Source: RGIG4097 sp964550635
GTDB lineage: Bacteria > Bacillota > Clostridia > Christensenellales > CAG-917
Assembly: GCA_964550635.1 (NCBI GenBank)
Contig: CAZJZV010000008.1
Coordinates: 3,948 to 67,947 of the forward strand
Reading direction: 5' to 3'
Length of the DNA: 64,000 nucleotides
A program made the translations under genes and the position numbers. The notes under the pieces are model-generated. The model saw only the letters and a list, made by a program, of their open reading frames with translations, was not told the DNA's origin and did no database searches. Positions 57,231 to 64,000 of this stretch are shown piece after piece; the first letter of the stretch is position 1, and every line of letters begins with the position of its first letter.

Positions 57231-58997
57231 ATGCAAAATTACAAAGATAAATTGGACGATATTTTGCTCTCCGTCGAGAAGCCCGCGCGCTACACCGGCG
57301 GTGAGTGGAATACTCCCGACTTCAACAAAAACGCAAGAGCAAAATTCTGCTTTTGTTTTCCCGACGTCTATGAAATCGGAATGAGCAATCTCGGATTGCA
57401 AATTCTCTACGACGTCATCAACCGCGAAAAAGATTTCGTCGCGGAGCGTTGCTACGCGCCTTGGATAGATATGGGGCAGAAGTTGAGAGAAAACGATATT
57501 CCCTTGCTTTCTCTCGAAACCGCAACTCCCCTTAAAGATTTCGACGTCATCGGCTTTTCGGTGCAATTTGAACTTTTGTATTCAAACGTGCTTTACATGC
57601 TCGACCTTGCGGGTATTCCCTTCTACGCAAAGGACAGGGGGGAAGAGTTTCCCATTATCTCGGCGGGCGGTCCTTGTGCGGTCAACCCCGAACCTTTCGC
57701 GCCGTTTTTCGACGTGATTTTCATAGGTGAAGGAGAAGAAATCGACCTAGCGCTTTTGCGCCTTGTCGCAGAAGGTAAGGAGAAGGGTTGGAGCAAAAAT
57801 CAAATCCTTGAAAAAGCAAAAGAAATCGATGGTATATACGTCCCCGCACTCACGAAGGAAGGGGAAAAAGTCGTGAAAGCGGTCTTGCAAGACTTTGAAA
57901 ACGCACCCTATCCCACGAAACCGCTCGTACCTAATATCGAAATCGTCCACGACAGGGCGACTTTGGAGTTATACCGCGGTTGCGCAAGCGGTTGTAGATT
58001 CTGTCAGGCGGGCTACTACTACCGCCCAATCAGAGAGAGAAGTGCGGACAAGTGCGCGGAGTACGCAAAAAAAATGGTGGAAAGCACCGGATTTGGTGAA
58101 ATCTCCCTTTGCTCTCTTTCCACAAGCGACTATACGGGGCTTATGGACCTCGAAGGACAACTCCGCCCCTACGTCGAAGAAAAGAATATCACACTTGCTT
58201 TGCCGTCCTTGCGTTTGTCCAGTTTCACGAAAGATATGGCGCAGTCGTCGAGAAGAAGTTCGTTGACTTTCGCGCCCGAAGCAGGCACTCAAAGACTCAG
58301 AAACGTCATAAATAAAAACGTAACAGACGAAGAAATTATGAACGTCGGCAAGGCTTTCGAGGCGGGTTACGACAGTGTGAAACTCTACTTTATGATGGGA
58401 CTTCCCACAGAAACCGACGAAGATATTGCGGGAATTGCGGATATTTGCCGAAAACTTCGGGAATTATATATTCAAATCCGCCACAAACGTACCTTGAATA
58501 TTTCGGTGTCTTGCTCGGTGTTTATCCCGAAACCCTGCACCCCTTTCCAATGGGAAGAGCAGATTTCTTTCGACGAAATGTTGCGTAGACAAGCACTTCT
58601 TCGCAGATTGCTCCGTGAAATCAGGGGGGTAACTTTCTCTTGGCACGGCGCGGAAACTTCCGTGCTCGAAGCCGCTTTGGCAAGGGGGGACAAACGTCTT
58701 GCGCCCGTAATCGTGCGCGCGTATGAATTAGGCGCGAAGTTTGACAGTTGGACGGAGCATTTCAAGTGGGACGTCTGGACGAAAGCATTCGAGGACTGCG
58801 GTCTGACTATGCAGGAATACACCTGCGAAATCCCCGAAGATAAGGTCTTGCCGTGGGATTTCATTGACGTCGGAGTCACAAAAAAATACCTTCTCGGTCA
58901 ACGTCATCTCGCCTATCAGGCGGTCACCACGAAAAATTGCAGGGAAGGTTGCAACGGTTGCGGAGCGAATAGGCTCGGGAGGTGCACGATTATATGA
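57231..58997 (+). CDS. radical SAM protein, TIGR03960-type
   Basis: A 588-residue B12-binding-like radical SAM protein. A cobalamin-type Rossmann region at the N-terminus (PDVYEIGMSNLGLQILYD, about 41-58) is followed by the radical SAM cysteines in RGCASGCRFCQ (C-x3-C-x2-C, about 248-258) and a C-terminal Cys cluster CREGCNGCGANRLGRC. The family is widespread in Clostridia and always encoded beside a DUF2344 protein and RNase E/G, as here; the reaction is not established. It starts two bases after the ROK gene. Confidence 0.92.
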   Translation: MQNYKDKLDDILLSVEKPARYTGGEWNTPDFNKNARAKFCFCFPDVYEIGMSNLGLQILYDVINREKDFVAERCYAPWIDMGQKLRENDIPLLSLETATPLKDFDVIGFSVQFELLYSNVLYMLDLAGIPFYAKDRGEEFPIISAGGPCAVNPEPFAPFFDVIFIGEGEEIDLALLRLVAEGKEKGWSKNQILEKAKEIDGIYVPALTKEGEKVVKAVLQDFENAPYPTKPLVPNIEIVHDRATLELYRGCASGCRFCQAGYYYRPIRERSADKCAEYAKKMVESTGFGEISLCSLSTSDYTGLMDLEGQLRPYVEEKNITLALPSLRLSSFTKDMAQSSRRSSLTFAPEAGTQRLRNVINKNVTDEEIMNVGKAFEAGYDSVKLYFMMGLPTETDEDIAGIADICRKLRELYIQIRHKRTLNISVSCSVFIPKPCTPFQWEEQISFDEMLRRQALLRRLLREIRGVTFSWHGAETSVLEAALARGDKRLAPVIVRAYELGAKFDSWTEHFKWDVWTKAFEDCGLTMQEYTCEIPEDKVLPWDFIDVGVTKKYLLGQRHLAYQAVTTKNCREGCNGCGANRLGRCTII

Positions 58998-59632
58998 TAG
59001 TCTTGAAATATCGCAAAGTCGGCACGTCGAAGTTTATCTCGCACGTGGACCTTTTGAAACATATGTCGCGCATTATTCGTCGTGCGGAAATCCCCGTGAA
59101 GTATTCGCAGGGGTTCAATCCGCACGCATTGATATTCTTTTCGTCCCCGTCCGTGCTCGGAGTAGGCTCTGTCGCGGAGTACGTTTCAATCGATACGGAT
59201 ATGACGGCGGATGAAGTCTTGTCAAGATACAATTCGTCCGTCCCCGACACGCTCAAAGCGGAAAGGGCGTTCGTTTTCGACAAAAATCCGAATATACAGG
59301 GCTTGAACGTGTGTGCGGACTACGTGTTCGATACGCCTTATTTCACTCCCGATTTCTCGGACGGACTGAATATCACTTATATGAAAAAGGACGTCGAAAC
59401 CACCGAAGATATATCAAAAAAGATATACGGCTCGTTTGACGCGGACGGAAAATTAGGGTTGAAACTTGCCTCGGGCAACGTCAATCTGCGCCCCGACCGT
59501 CTCGTCCCCGCGCTCAACGAAAAGTTCGGACTTGACGTCAAAATCACGGACGTCGTGAAAACCAAACAATACGTCCTTGTCGGCGGAAAAGAATACGACG
59601 TGGACACCTATCTCGAAAACAAAATTTTGTGA
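58994..59632 (+). CDS. DUF2344 (TIGR03936-type) protein
   Basis: A 212-residue protein with the family start RKVGTSKFISHVDLLKHMSR (within residues 6-25) and RRAEIPVKYSQGFNPH. It is the constant partner of the radical SAM protein upstream and in some species the two are fused. Its ATG overlaps the previous stop (ATGA) with GGAGGTG nine bases upstream, so the GTG slightly further up was rejected as start. Function unknown; a role in RNA or ribosome modification has been guessed from its RNase G neighbour. Confidence 0.9.
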   Translation: MIVLKYRKVGTSKFISHVDLLKHMSRIIRRAEIPVKYSQGFNPHALIFFSSPSVLGVGSVAEYVSIDTDMTADEVLSRYNSSVPDTLKAERAFVFDKNPNIQGLNVCADYVFDTPYFTPDFSDGLNITYMKKDVETTEDISKKIYGSFDADGKLGLKLASGNVNLRPDRLVPALNEKFGLDVKITDVVKTKQYVLVGGKEYDVDTYLENKIL

Positions 59633-59640
59633 GAATATAA

Positions 59641-61131
59641 ATGAAAAGTTTGCTTATTGATTACAATCCCCGTTGCGTGCGCGCCGCTCTTGTAGAAGAC
59701 GGCGACCTCGTGGAATTTCACGTAGAGCACAACGCGATGCGCGGTATCGTCGGCAATATCTACAAGGGTAAAGTCGAAAACGTCGTGTCGGGTATGAAAG
59801 CGTCATTCGTGAATATCGGACTTGAAAGAAACGGTTTTCTTTACGTCGGCGAATCTCTCGTGGACGCGGGAAAACTCAAAGAGGGCAGAGAGTTGACCGC
59901 AATCAACGTAAGCCCCGGCGACGTCATTATGTGCCAAGTCGTGAAAGACGAATTCGGCACGAAAGGCGCAAGACTGACAACGGATATTACTCTCCCGGGA
60001 TACTTCCTTGTGTTGCTTCCCAACAGCACGTTTTTCGGGGTGTCGAGAAAGATCGAAAACGTCGAAAGACGCACCTATCTTGAAGAGTTCATAAAATCCA
60101 TTTGTCCGCAGAATATGGGGTTTATCATACGTTCTGCGGCAGATAAAGCCACGGATGAGGATATTGTAGCGGAGGCGAAGAGTCTTATCGAGTTGTGGAA
60201 AAAGGTGGAAGAAGACTACCAAAAAGCACAACCAAAAACCCTTGTTTTCAAAGAGGCGGAACTCCTTGAACGCGCTATCCGCGACACGTATAGCGAAGAC
60301 GTCGAAAGCGTCGTCGTCAACGAGCCCGCGCTTGCTGAGCAACTTCGCGAAAAGGCGGGTAAAGTCAAGGTCAGCGTATACGACGGACAAAGAAATATCT
60401 TCCGCCACTACGGCATTGCGGAGCAAATCAATAGACTTGCGGACAGGCGCGTAAACCTTGAAAACGGCGCGTATCTCATCATCGACAAAACCGAAGCACT
60501 CACAGTCATCGACGTGAATACGGGGCATTTCGTCGGGGGTAAGGACCTTGAAGATACCGTCTACAAAACCAATATGGTTGCCGCGGACGAAATCGCAAAA
60601 CAGTTGAGAGTGAGAAACATAAGCGGTATAGTCGTCATCGACTTTATAGATATGACCGTCGACGAGCATAAAGAAGCCGTCATGGACAGATTGAAACAGG
60701 CACTCAAAAAGGATAGACTCAAAACTTCCGCCGTCGAAATGACTGCTTTGGGCCTTGTCGAGTTGACGAGAAAAAAGGCGAAACTACCGGTGGATAATTT
60801 CATGTTGTCCGACTGCCCCGACTGCATGGACGGGCATACCGTGTCCGAAATGCAAATGCTTTTCGTCATCCGCGACGAATTCGTGGAGTTTGCGCTCCGC
60901 GAGAAAAACAAGCCTATCGCTCTCATCAAGGTCAATCCGAGAGTTTTCGACACTCTGTTTGAATTGCACTACCTTCCCCGCGAAGTCTTGAGAGTGTGGA
61001 AGGGTAAGAAAATCTATTTCTACGCGGACCACAATTGTCATCACGATAAGTTTGAAATCGTCGGCGTCGATTCCGTAGACGCGCTTCCAAAGGAAGCGAA
61101 ATACGTCGACGTTTACGCATTCGGCGCGTAG
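59641..61131 (+). CDS. rng: ribonuclease E/G family endoribonuclease
   Basis: A 496-residue enzyme of RNase G size. An S1 RNA-binding domain covers about residues 35-125 (GNIYKGKVENVVSGMKASFVN region), and the catalytic DNase I-like domain has TVIDVNTGHFVGG (about 287-299) and VVIDFIDM (about 333-340) with the two magnesium-binding Asp residues. The zinc-link CPDC is at about 394-397. It cleaves single-stranded RNA with a 5'-end preference, acting in rRNA maturation and mRNA decay. It lies eight bases behind the DUF2344 gene. Confidence 0.95.
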   Translation: MKSLLIDYNPRCVRAALVEDGDLVEFHVEHNAMRGIVGNIYKGKVENVVSGMKASFVNIGLERNGFLYVGESLVDAGKLKEGRELTAINVSPGDVIMCQVVKDEFGTKGARLTTDITLPGYFLVLLPNSTFFGVSRKIENVERRTYLEEFIKSICPQNMGFIIRSAADKATDEDIVAEAKSLIELWKKVEEDYQKAQPKTLVFKEAELLERAIRDTYSEDVESVVVNEPALAEQLREKAGKVKVSVYDGQRNIFRHYGIAEQINRLADRRVNLENGAYLIIDKTEALTVIDVNTGHFVGGKDLEDTVYKTNMVAADEIAKQLRVRNISGIVVIDFIDMTVDEHKEAVMDRLKQALKKDRLKTSAVEMTALGLVELTRKKAKLPVDNFMLSDCPDCMDGHTVSEMQMLFVIRDEFVEFALREKNKPIALIKVNPRVFDTLFELHYLPREVLRVWKGKKIYFYADHNCHHDKFEIVGVDSVDALPKEAKYVDVYAFGA

Positions 61132-61134
61132 GTA

Positions 61135-61163
61135 TTGCATTAACCGCGCAGTTGTGTTATCAT
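61135..61163 (+). promoter_or_regulatory. promoter of the 61182 dehydrogenase gene
   Basis: TTGCAT (61135-61140), 17-base spacer, TATCAT (61158-61163), then an AGAGG ribosome binding site. Confidence 0.75.
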
Positions 61164-61181
61164 AGACCGCAAGAGGAAATT

Positions 61182-62156
61182 ATGAAAACTTGGCAAATCG
61201 AAAACCTAAATTGCATTAAAGTCAAAGAATCCACTCTCACTAGGGCTGAAAACGAAGTCAAAATCAAGATGAGTAAAGTGGCGCTTTCGTCAACCGACGT
61301 CGCGTACTTCGCGGGCGACCACGAAGGCACTCTCGTCCCCGGACATAGCGGTATCGCACTCGTCAGCGAAGCGGACGAATCCTTGGGACTCAAACTCGGC
61401 TCTCGCGTGGTGGTCAGTCCTTTCATTCCTTACGAAAGCCACGGCGTGAAAAAAGTCAAGGTTATGGGCGTAGATACGGACGGACTTCTTTCGGACTTTG
61501 TCTGCGTGCCGTCCGAAAACGTCTACCTTCTCCCCGACGGCATCCCCGACGAAGATGCAATTTTCGCAGAGTATATCGCTCTCGGCAACAACGTCTTTGA
61601 AAATATGGACTACGAAAAGGGTGATTACGTCGTCATCGTCGGCGCAAGTACTCTCGGTCTCGTCTTGTCGCAACTCGCGCTATATTACCAACTCGTGCCT
61701 ATTCTCGTCGATTTGGATGCGGAAAAACTCCGCCTTGCAGAGCATTGGGGCGTGTATTACACTTTGAACCCCACCTACGACAACCTTGAACGTAGGGTAG
61801 AAGAAATCACCGGCGGTAGAATGAGCGAATTTTCGGTATTTGCAGGGGAAGGGCTTCCTTTCACAAATACCGTCCGCCTTGTGCAAGATAAGGGCGTAGT
61901 CATCATCGCAGGCTATTCCGCCCACGCAAAACACCAACTCGATATGGACACCGTACTTGGCAAACAACTCACCATAAAAGGCGTCGGCAACGGCTACGGC
62001 GAAATGTCGTCCGCAATCAATCTGCTCGCCAACAAAATCATAAAAACGGACGGACTCATCACGAAACGTATCTACTTCGACGAAGTCCCCGAAATGGTGA
62101 GAGAATGCGCGGAATACCCCTACCAACACAACAAAATCCTGATCAACGTTGACTGA
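61182..62156 (+). CDS. alcohol dehydrogenase-like MDR protein without the zinc cysteine
   Basis: A 324-residue medium-chain dehydrogenase/reductase. The GroES-like N-terminal domain has LVPGHSGIALV at about 50-60 (the GHE region with Ser for Glu) and the NAD-binding Rossmann fold starts at VVIVGASTLGLVLSQLA (about 148-164). The catalytic zinc ligand Cys, normally in 'xxCGTD', is replaced (LSSTDVAYF), and the structural zinc Cys cluster is absent, so it is probably a zinc-independent enzyme or has lost activity. The substrate is unknown. Single-gene transcript ending at 62177-62208. Confidence 0.8.
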   Translation: MKTWQIENLNCIKVKESTLTRAENEVKIKMSKVALSSTDVAYFAGDHEGTLVPGHSGIALVSEADESLGLKLGSRVVVSPFIPYESHGVKKVKVMGVDTDGLLSDFVCVPSENVYLLPDGIPDEDAIFAEYIALGNNVFENMDYEKGDYVVIVGASTLGLVLSQLALYYQLVPILVDLDAEKLRLAEHWGVYYTLNPTYDNLERRVEEITGGRMSEFSVFAGEGLPFTNTVRLVQDKGVVIIAGYSAHAKHQLDMDTVLGKQLTIKGVGNGYGEMSSAINLLANKIIKTDGLITKRIYFDEVPEMVRECAEYPYQHNKILINVD

Positions 62157-62176
62157 AAACCCCCAAACCCAAACGA

Positions 62177-62208
62177 AAAGGCACTCATCCGAGTGCCTTT
62201 ATTTTTTG
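62177..62208 (+). terminator. terminator of the dehydrogenase gene
   Basis: Perfect ten-base-pair AAAGGCACTC / GAGTGCCTTT stem with an ATCC loop and T-run. Confidence 0.9.
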
Positions 62209-62227
62209 TCTAGCGATAGTGCATGTT

Positions 62228-62392
62228 TTTCCTCTTGGGGACGGGGACAAAAGCGGAAATGATTTCCGCTTTTGTCCCCGTCCCCAAGAGGAAATCAAAG
62301 GGAAAAAGCCACTGTTCATAGGGAAATTGCAACAACAGTTTTTGATGTGGAGAATTTAGAAATCGGGTTTCGTCCATGTCCCCAAGCGGAAG
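62228..62392. mobile_element. MITE-like element, copy A, with a 67-bp perfect palindrome at its left end
   Basis: The left part, 62228-62260 and 62262-62294, is a perfect 33-bp inverted repeat around one base. The right arm of the palindrome then runs into about 95 bases that match copy B at 63398-63528 with few changes, ending in a TGTCCCCAAGCGG end that is inverse to the CTTGGGGAC start. So copy A looks like an element of the copy B type joined to an extra inverted left end. No transposase is present; the ends resemble the small GGGGACGG-bearing repeats scattered in many Firmicutes genomes. Confidence 0.7.
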
Positions 62393-62473
62393 CAAAACAT
62401 AACTTATATACGCACTCATCTTACTTTATCCGCAATATGCGGGCGGTGTCGCTACAAGAGACTGTCGCCTGCA

Positions 62474-62548
62474 TATATCATACTTGCAAAGCAAGTATAT
62501 CATATTGCGATAGCAATATATCATGCGCAACAAAGTTGCGTATATCAT
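62474..62548. repeat. array of small hairpins separated by TATATCAT spacers
   Basis: Four TATATCAT words (62474, 62496, 62517, 62541) alternate with three different perfect short hairpins: ACTTGC-AAA-GCAAGT (62482-62496), ATTGC-GATA-GCAAT (62504-62517) and CGCAAC-AAA-GTTGCG (62526-62540). The stem sequences differ but the spacer is constant. The array runs directly into a terminator. Confidence 0.75.
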
Positions 62549-62549
62549 T

Positions 62550-62585
62550 AAAAAAACACTGCGAGTTGCAGTGCTTTTTTTGTTT
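62550..62585 (+). terminator. terminator after the hairpin array
   Basis: CACTGC / GCAGTG stem (62557-62573) with five-base loop, A-run before and T-run after. Confidence 0.75.
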
Positions 62586-62589
62586 TATT

Positions 62590-62626
62590 TCGCTCCCGCG
62601 AGATTCCCGCGCTTCGATCGGAATGA
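62590..62626. repeat. fragment of a common dispersed repeat
   Basis: The CTCCCGCGAGATTCC ... TCGGAATGAC stretch, which on the minus strand translates as VIPIEARESRGSEIK, matches the wording of a small repeat found scattered in many bacterial genomes. I recognise it only from memory. Confidence 0.4.
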
Positions 62627-62701
62627 CAAAAAAATAGCACTCACGGTGAATTGGTGTGAGTGCGTACTTGTTTATTAAAAACAATGTGTTGTCGATATAA
62701 T

Positions 62702-63133
62702 TTATTCGCGGTCGGATAGGCGGTCGAGAGTTACGTTCAAATAGTCGGACAGGACGATTAGACTTGCAAGTTTGGGGTAGCCGTTGCCGCTCCGCCAGTT
62801 GTGTACCATTGCTCGTGTGAGTCCGGTGTCTTTCGTGATTCGATATTCGGTGACGCCCGCGCTTTCCATAATTTCGTTCAGATTGTTTGCAAATGATTTA
62901 CGGTTGCTTTTTGCCGTGAAATTGCTTTCTTCCGCTTTTCTGCCGGTGAGATATTCAAGGGAACAACCAAAGTAGTCCGCGATTTTGATTAGGTTTTCAA
63001 AGTCGGGACAATATTCACCGCGGAGCCAACAATACAATGCCGACAAATCCGCACCTATAACAAGCGCAAAATTTTTCGGAGCAATGCCGTTTTCTATCAA
63101 AAGTTCATTCAATCTCTCGGATAACGTAGCCAT
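62702..63133 (-). CDS. regulator with two tandem XRE-type helix-turn-helix domains
   Basis: A 143-residue protein made of two HTH units: residues about 4-64 (LSERLNELLIENGIAPKNFA ... DLSALYCWLRGEYCPDFENLIKIADYFG, shown as parts) and about 82-141 (ANNLNEIMESAGVTEYRITKDTG ... VHNWRSGNGYPKLASLIVLSDYL). The second is a standard XRE fold; the first is similar in layout, so one protein can cover two half-sites. GAGG precedes the ATG. It is divergent from the 52-residue gene at 63232, about 100 bases away, a typical arrangement for control of a neighbour. Confidence 0.8.
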   Translation of the reverse strand: MATLSERLNELLIENGIAPKNFALVIGADLSALYCWLRGEYCPDFENLIKIADYFGCSLEYLTGRKAEESNFTAKSNRKSFANNLNEIMESAGVTEYRITKDTGLTRAMVHNWRSGNGYPKLASLIVLSDYLNVTLDRLSDRE

Positions 63134-63182
63134 AGCAACCTCGCTTTATAGAAAAAGTATGCTATTTTTGCTTCAAAAATAC

Positions 63183-63211
63183 TTGCAATAGGAGAAACCA
63201 TTACATATAAT
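63183..63211 (+). promoter_or_regulatory. promoter of the 52-residue gene
   Basis: TTGCAA (63183-63188), 17-base spacer, TATAAT (63206-63211). Confidence 0.78.
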
Positions 63212-63231
63212 GGAATAAAAGGAGAGTTGTT

Positions 63232-63390
63232 ATGGAAAACTTATTTACAAAAATCGGCGAAACTATACTTATGGAAATCGAAGAAATTGATAACGTAGAA
63301 TACCTTAATAAAGAATTGGGGTGTTATATGATGATAACGATGAAGAATGGGGAGAGATACGTTTTGAGTTTGATTGACTCCAAAAACTGA
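63232..63390 (+). CDS. 52-residue acidic protein next to the double-HTH regulator
   Basis: A small acidic protein beginning MENLFTKIGETILMEIEEID and ending in SLIDSKN. AAAGGAGAG lies seven bases before the ATG and a consensus promoter further up, so it is convincing as a gene despite its length. No family was recognised. A copy B repeat element starts eight bases after its stop. The divergent regulator may control it. Confidence 0.6.
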   Translation: MENLFTKIGETILMEIEEIDNVEYLNKELGCYMMITMKNGERYVLSLIDSKN

Positions 63391-63397
63391 CGATGCA

Positions 63398-63528
63398 TTT
63401 CCTCTTGGGGACGGGGATGAAAGCGGAAATCAAAGAAGAAAAGCCACTGTTCATAGGGAAATTGCAAAAACGGTTTTTGATGTTGAGAATTTAGAAATTG
63501 GGTTTTGTCCCTGTCCCCAAGCGGAAAT
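63398..63528. mobile_element. MITE-like element, copy B
   Basis: About 131 bp bounded by imperfect inverted ends: TTTCCTCTTGGGGACGGGGA at the left, and the complement of TTTCCGCTTGGGGACAGGGA at the right. The interior is closely similar to copy A. In the shared frame reading KATVHREIA-x-TVFDVENLEIGF (continuing x-PCPQAE) most of the differences between copies are synonymous, so it may derive from, or carry, a short coding sequence. Confidence 0.7.
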
Positions 63529-63916
63529 CACATCACCAAGAGGACTGGTGAGTGCGAGTATATCCAGTCACAGTTCCCCCTTCCTCACGTGTTTCCCCAA
63601 TCGACGTTCCCCCTTGAAAGGGAACCCACGTCGCCTGCTTGCGCAGGGGGCAACACTCGGCGCTCGCATAGAAAAGCGTCGTGTCTACTTGTGCCACTGC
63701 GCTTTGTGTGCGCCGCTTCGCGAAATAGAGTGCGCACAGTCGCTTGTACTTTATCGTCGAGCTCGGCACTCGGAGTTCTCGCCGCCGTTGCGGCTCGTGT
63801 GCCGTCTTCGAAAAAGCAAGTGCGTACTCACGCACGCTCACAGTGTAGTGCTTGTAAAATTGCGTCTAAAACACGCGTGCGCACTTGTGTGCGACTGTGT
63901 TTTGGGCGGAGTAAAT
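63529..63916. other. gene-free, G+C-rich, probably eroded repeat sequence
   Basis: Open frames here are spurious by composition (Arg/Ser/Cys/His-rich). Pieces such as CAGTTCCCCCTTC and TTCCCCCTTGAAAGGGAACC look like decayed dispersed repeats. No gene is supported. Confidence 0.45.
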
Positions 63917-63950
63917 AAAAAAGGCACTCGGGTGAGTGTCCTTTTGTTGT
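63917..63950 (+). terminator. terminator-like hairpin
   Basis: AAGGCACTC / GAGTG(T)CCTT stem with one bulged T, a GGGT loop, and T-rich sequence after it. Confidence 0.6.
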
Positions 63951-63957
63951 AACACAA

Positions 63958-64000
63958 AACCACCAGATAGTCTGGTGGTTCAGTAGAGGTTTACCGGTGA
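63958..64000. mobile_element. possible IS200/IS605-type left end
   Basis: A perfect ten-base-pair hairpin (AACCACCAGA / TCTGGTGGTT, loop TAG, 63958-63980) followed by CAGTAGAGGTTTACCGGTGA. Small subterminal hairpins of this CCACCAG type mark the ends of IS200/IS605 elements, which lack terminal inverted repeats. If correct, a Y1 transposase gene should lie just right of the window. Confidence 0.4.

Noticed and set aside
62474..62548. CRISPR array
   Set aside because: The constant part is only eight bases, the variable parts are self-complementary hairpins of 14-15 bases, and no cas gene is near.
63374..63952. A 192-codon frame at the right end
   Set aside because: It joins a repeat element to G+C-rich decayed sequence and a terminator; composition is not protein-like.

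Overview
The window looks like a chromosomal stretch from an anaerobic, Gram-positive-type bacterium, most likely an uncultured member of the Clostridia. The evidence is a one-piece pyruvate:ferredoxin oxidoreductase, a complete Rnf complex in clostridial order (C-D-G-E-A-B), SpoVG, a SpoIVFB-like M50 protease beside minD-minE, a SpoIIQ-like M23 protein, a SpoVB-type flippase, AGGAGG ribosome binding sites and consensus TTGACA-17-TATAAT promoters. No rRNA or tRNA gene was recognised. Species cannot be named from this sequence alone.

Layout. 1-1.8 kb: a partial Gfo/Idh/MocA oxidoreductase, a small membrane protein, an MnmM-type methyltransferase and a GNAT acetyltransferase. 1.8-7.1 kb (minus): a CvpA-like membrane protein followed by a 1473-residue membrane-anchored repeat protein. 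7.2-14 kb: a DUF2804 protein, NifJ/PFOR, a MarR regulator, a small membrane protein and a lipoprotein whose start is frameshifted. 14.0-14.85 kb: no credible gene, but a 103-bp strongly self-complementary element. 14.85-28.3 kb: M23 peptidase, acyl-CoA ligase, SpoVG, MurC, DUF4363/DUF421 pair, MORN-repeat protein, flippase, M28 peptidase, AbrB-like regulator with an ABC exporter, LMW phosphatase, amidohydrolase and alkyltransferase-like protein.

28.4-38.8 kb is the notable region: nine tightly packed plus-strand genes between one good promoter (28443-28471) and one terminator (38801-38830). They encode two short helical proteins that look like ESCRT-III/Snf7 subunits with a shared C-terminal peptide, a Vps4-like AAA ATPase with an N-terminal MIT-like helical domain, a trypsin/HtrA-like serine protease and a RuvB-like AAA ATPase that each also start with an MIT-like domain, a two-TM protein, a coiled-coil zinc-ribbon protein, a membrane-anchored GrpE-like protein and an Hsp70-like ATPase. 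My reading is a bacterial ESCRT-like membrane-remodelling machine in which several enzymes dock on one polymer through the same kind of adaptor. The last four genes are visibly richer in A+T than the first five.

38.9-43.4 kb (minus): a 1479-residue lipoprotein with five jelly-roll-like repeats and a C-terminal membrane helix. 43.5-44.5 kb: two half-size TauE/SafE permease genes. 44.5-49.8 kb: rnfCDGEAB. 49.8-62.2 kb: Ppx/GppA, Maf, MreB, aldo/keto reductase, MinD, MinE, a small membrane protein, M50 protease, a leaderless 56-residue protein, ROK kinase, the radical SAM/DUF2344/RNase G trio and an alcohol-dehydrogenase-like protein. 62.2-64 kb is accessory: two copies of a ~130-bp element with inverted ends, a cassette of small hairpins, a double-HTH regulator opposite a 52-residue gene, and what looks like an IS200/IS605-type end at the right edge.

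A recurring regulatory pattern is that several promoters place the -10 box exactly six bases before the ATG, so the mRNA should start at the start codon (leaderless). This is seen for genes at 12729 (minus), 15645, 17543, 26625, 53825 and 55969.
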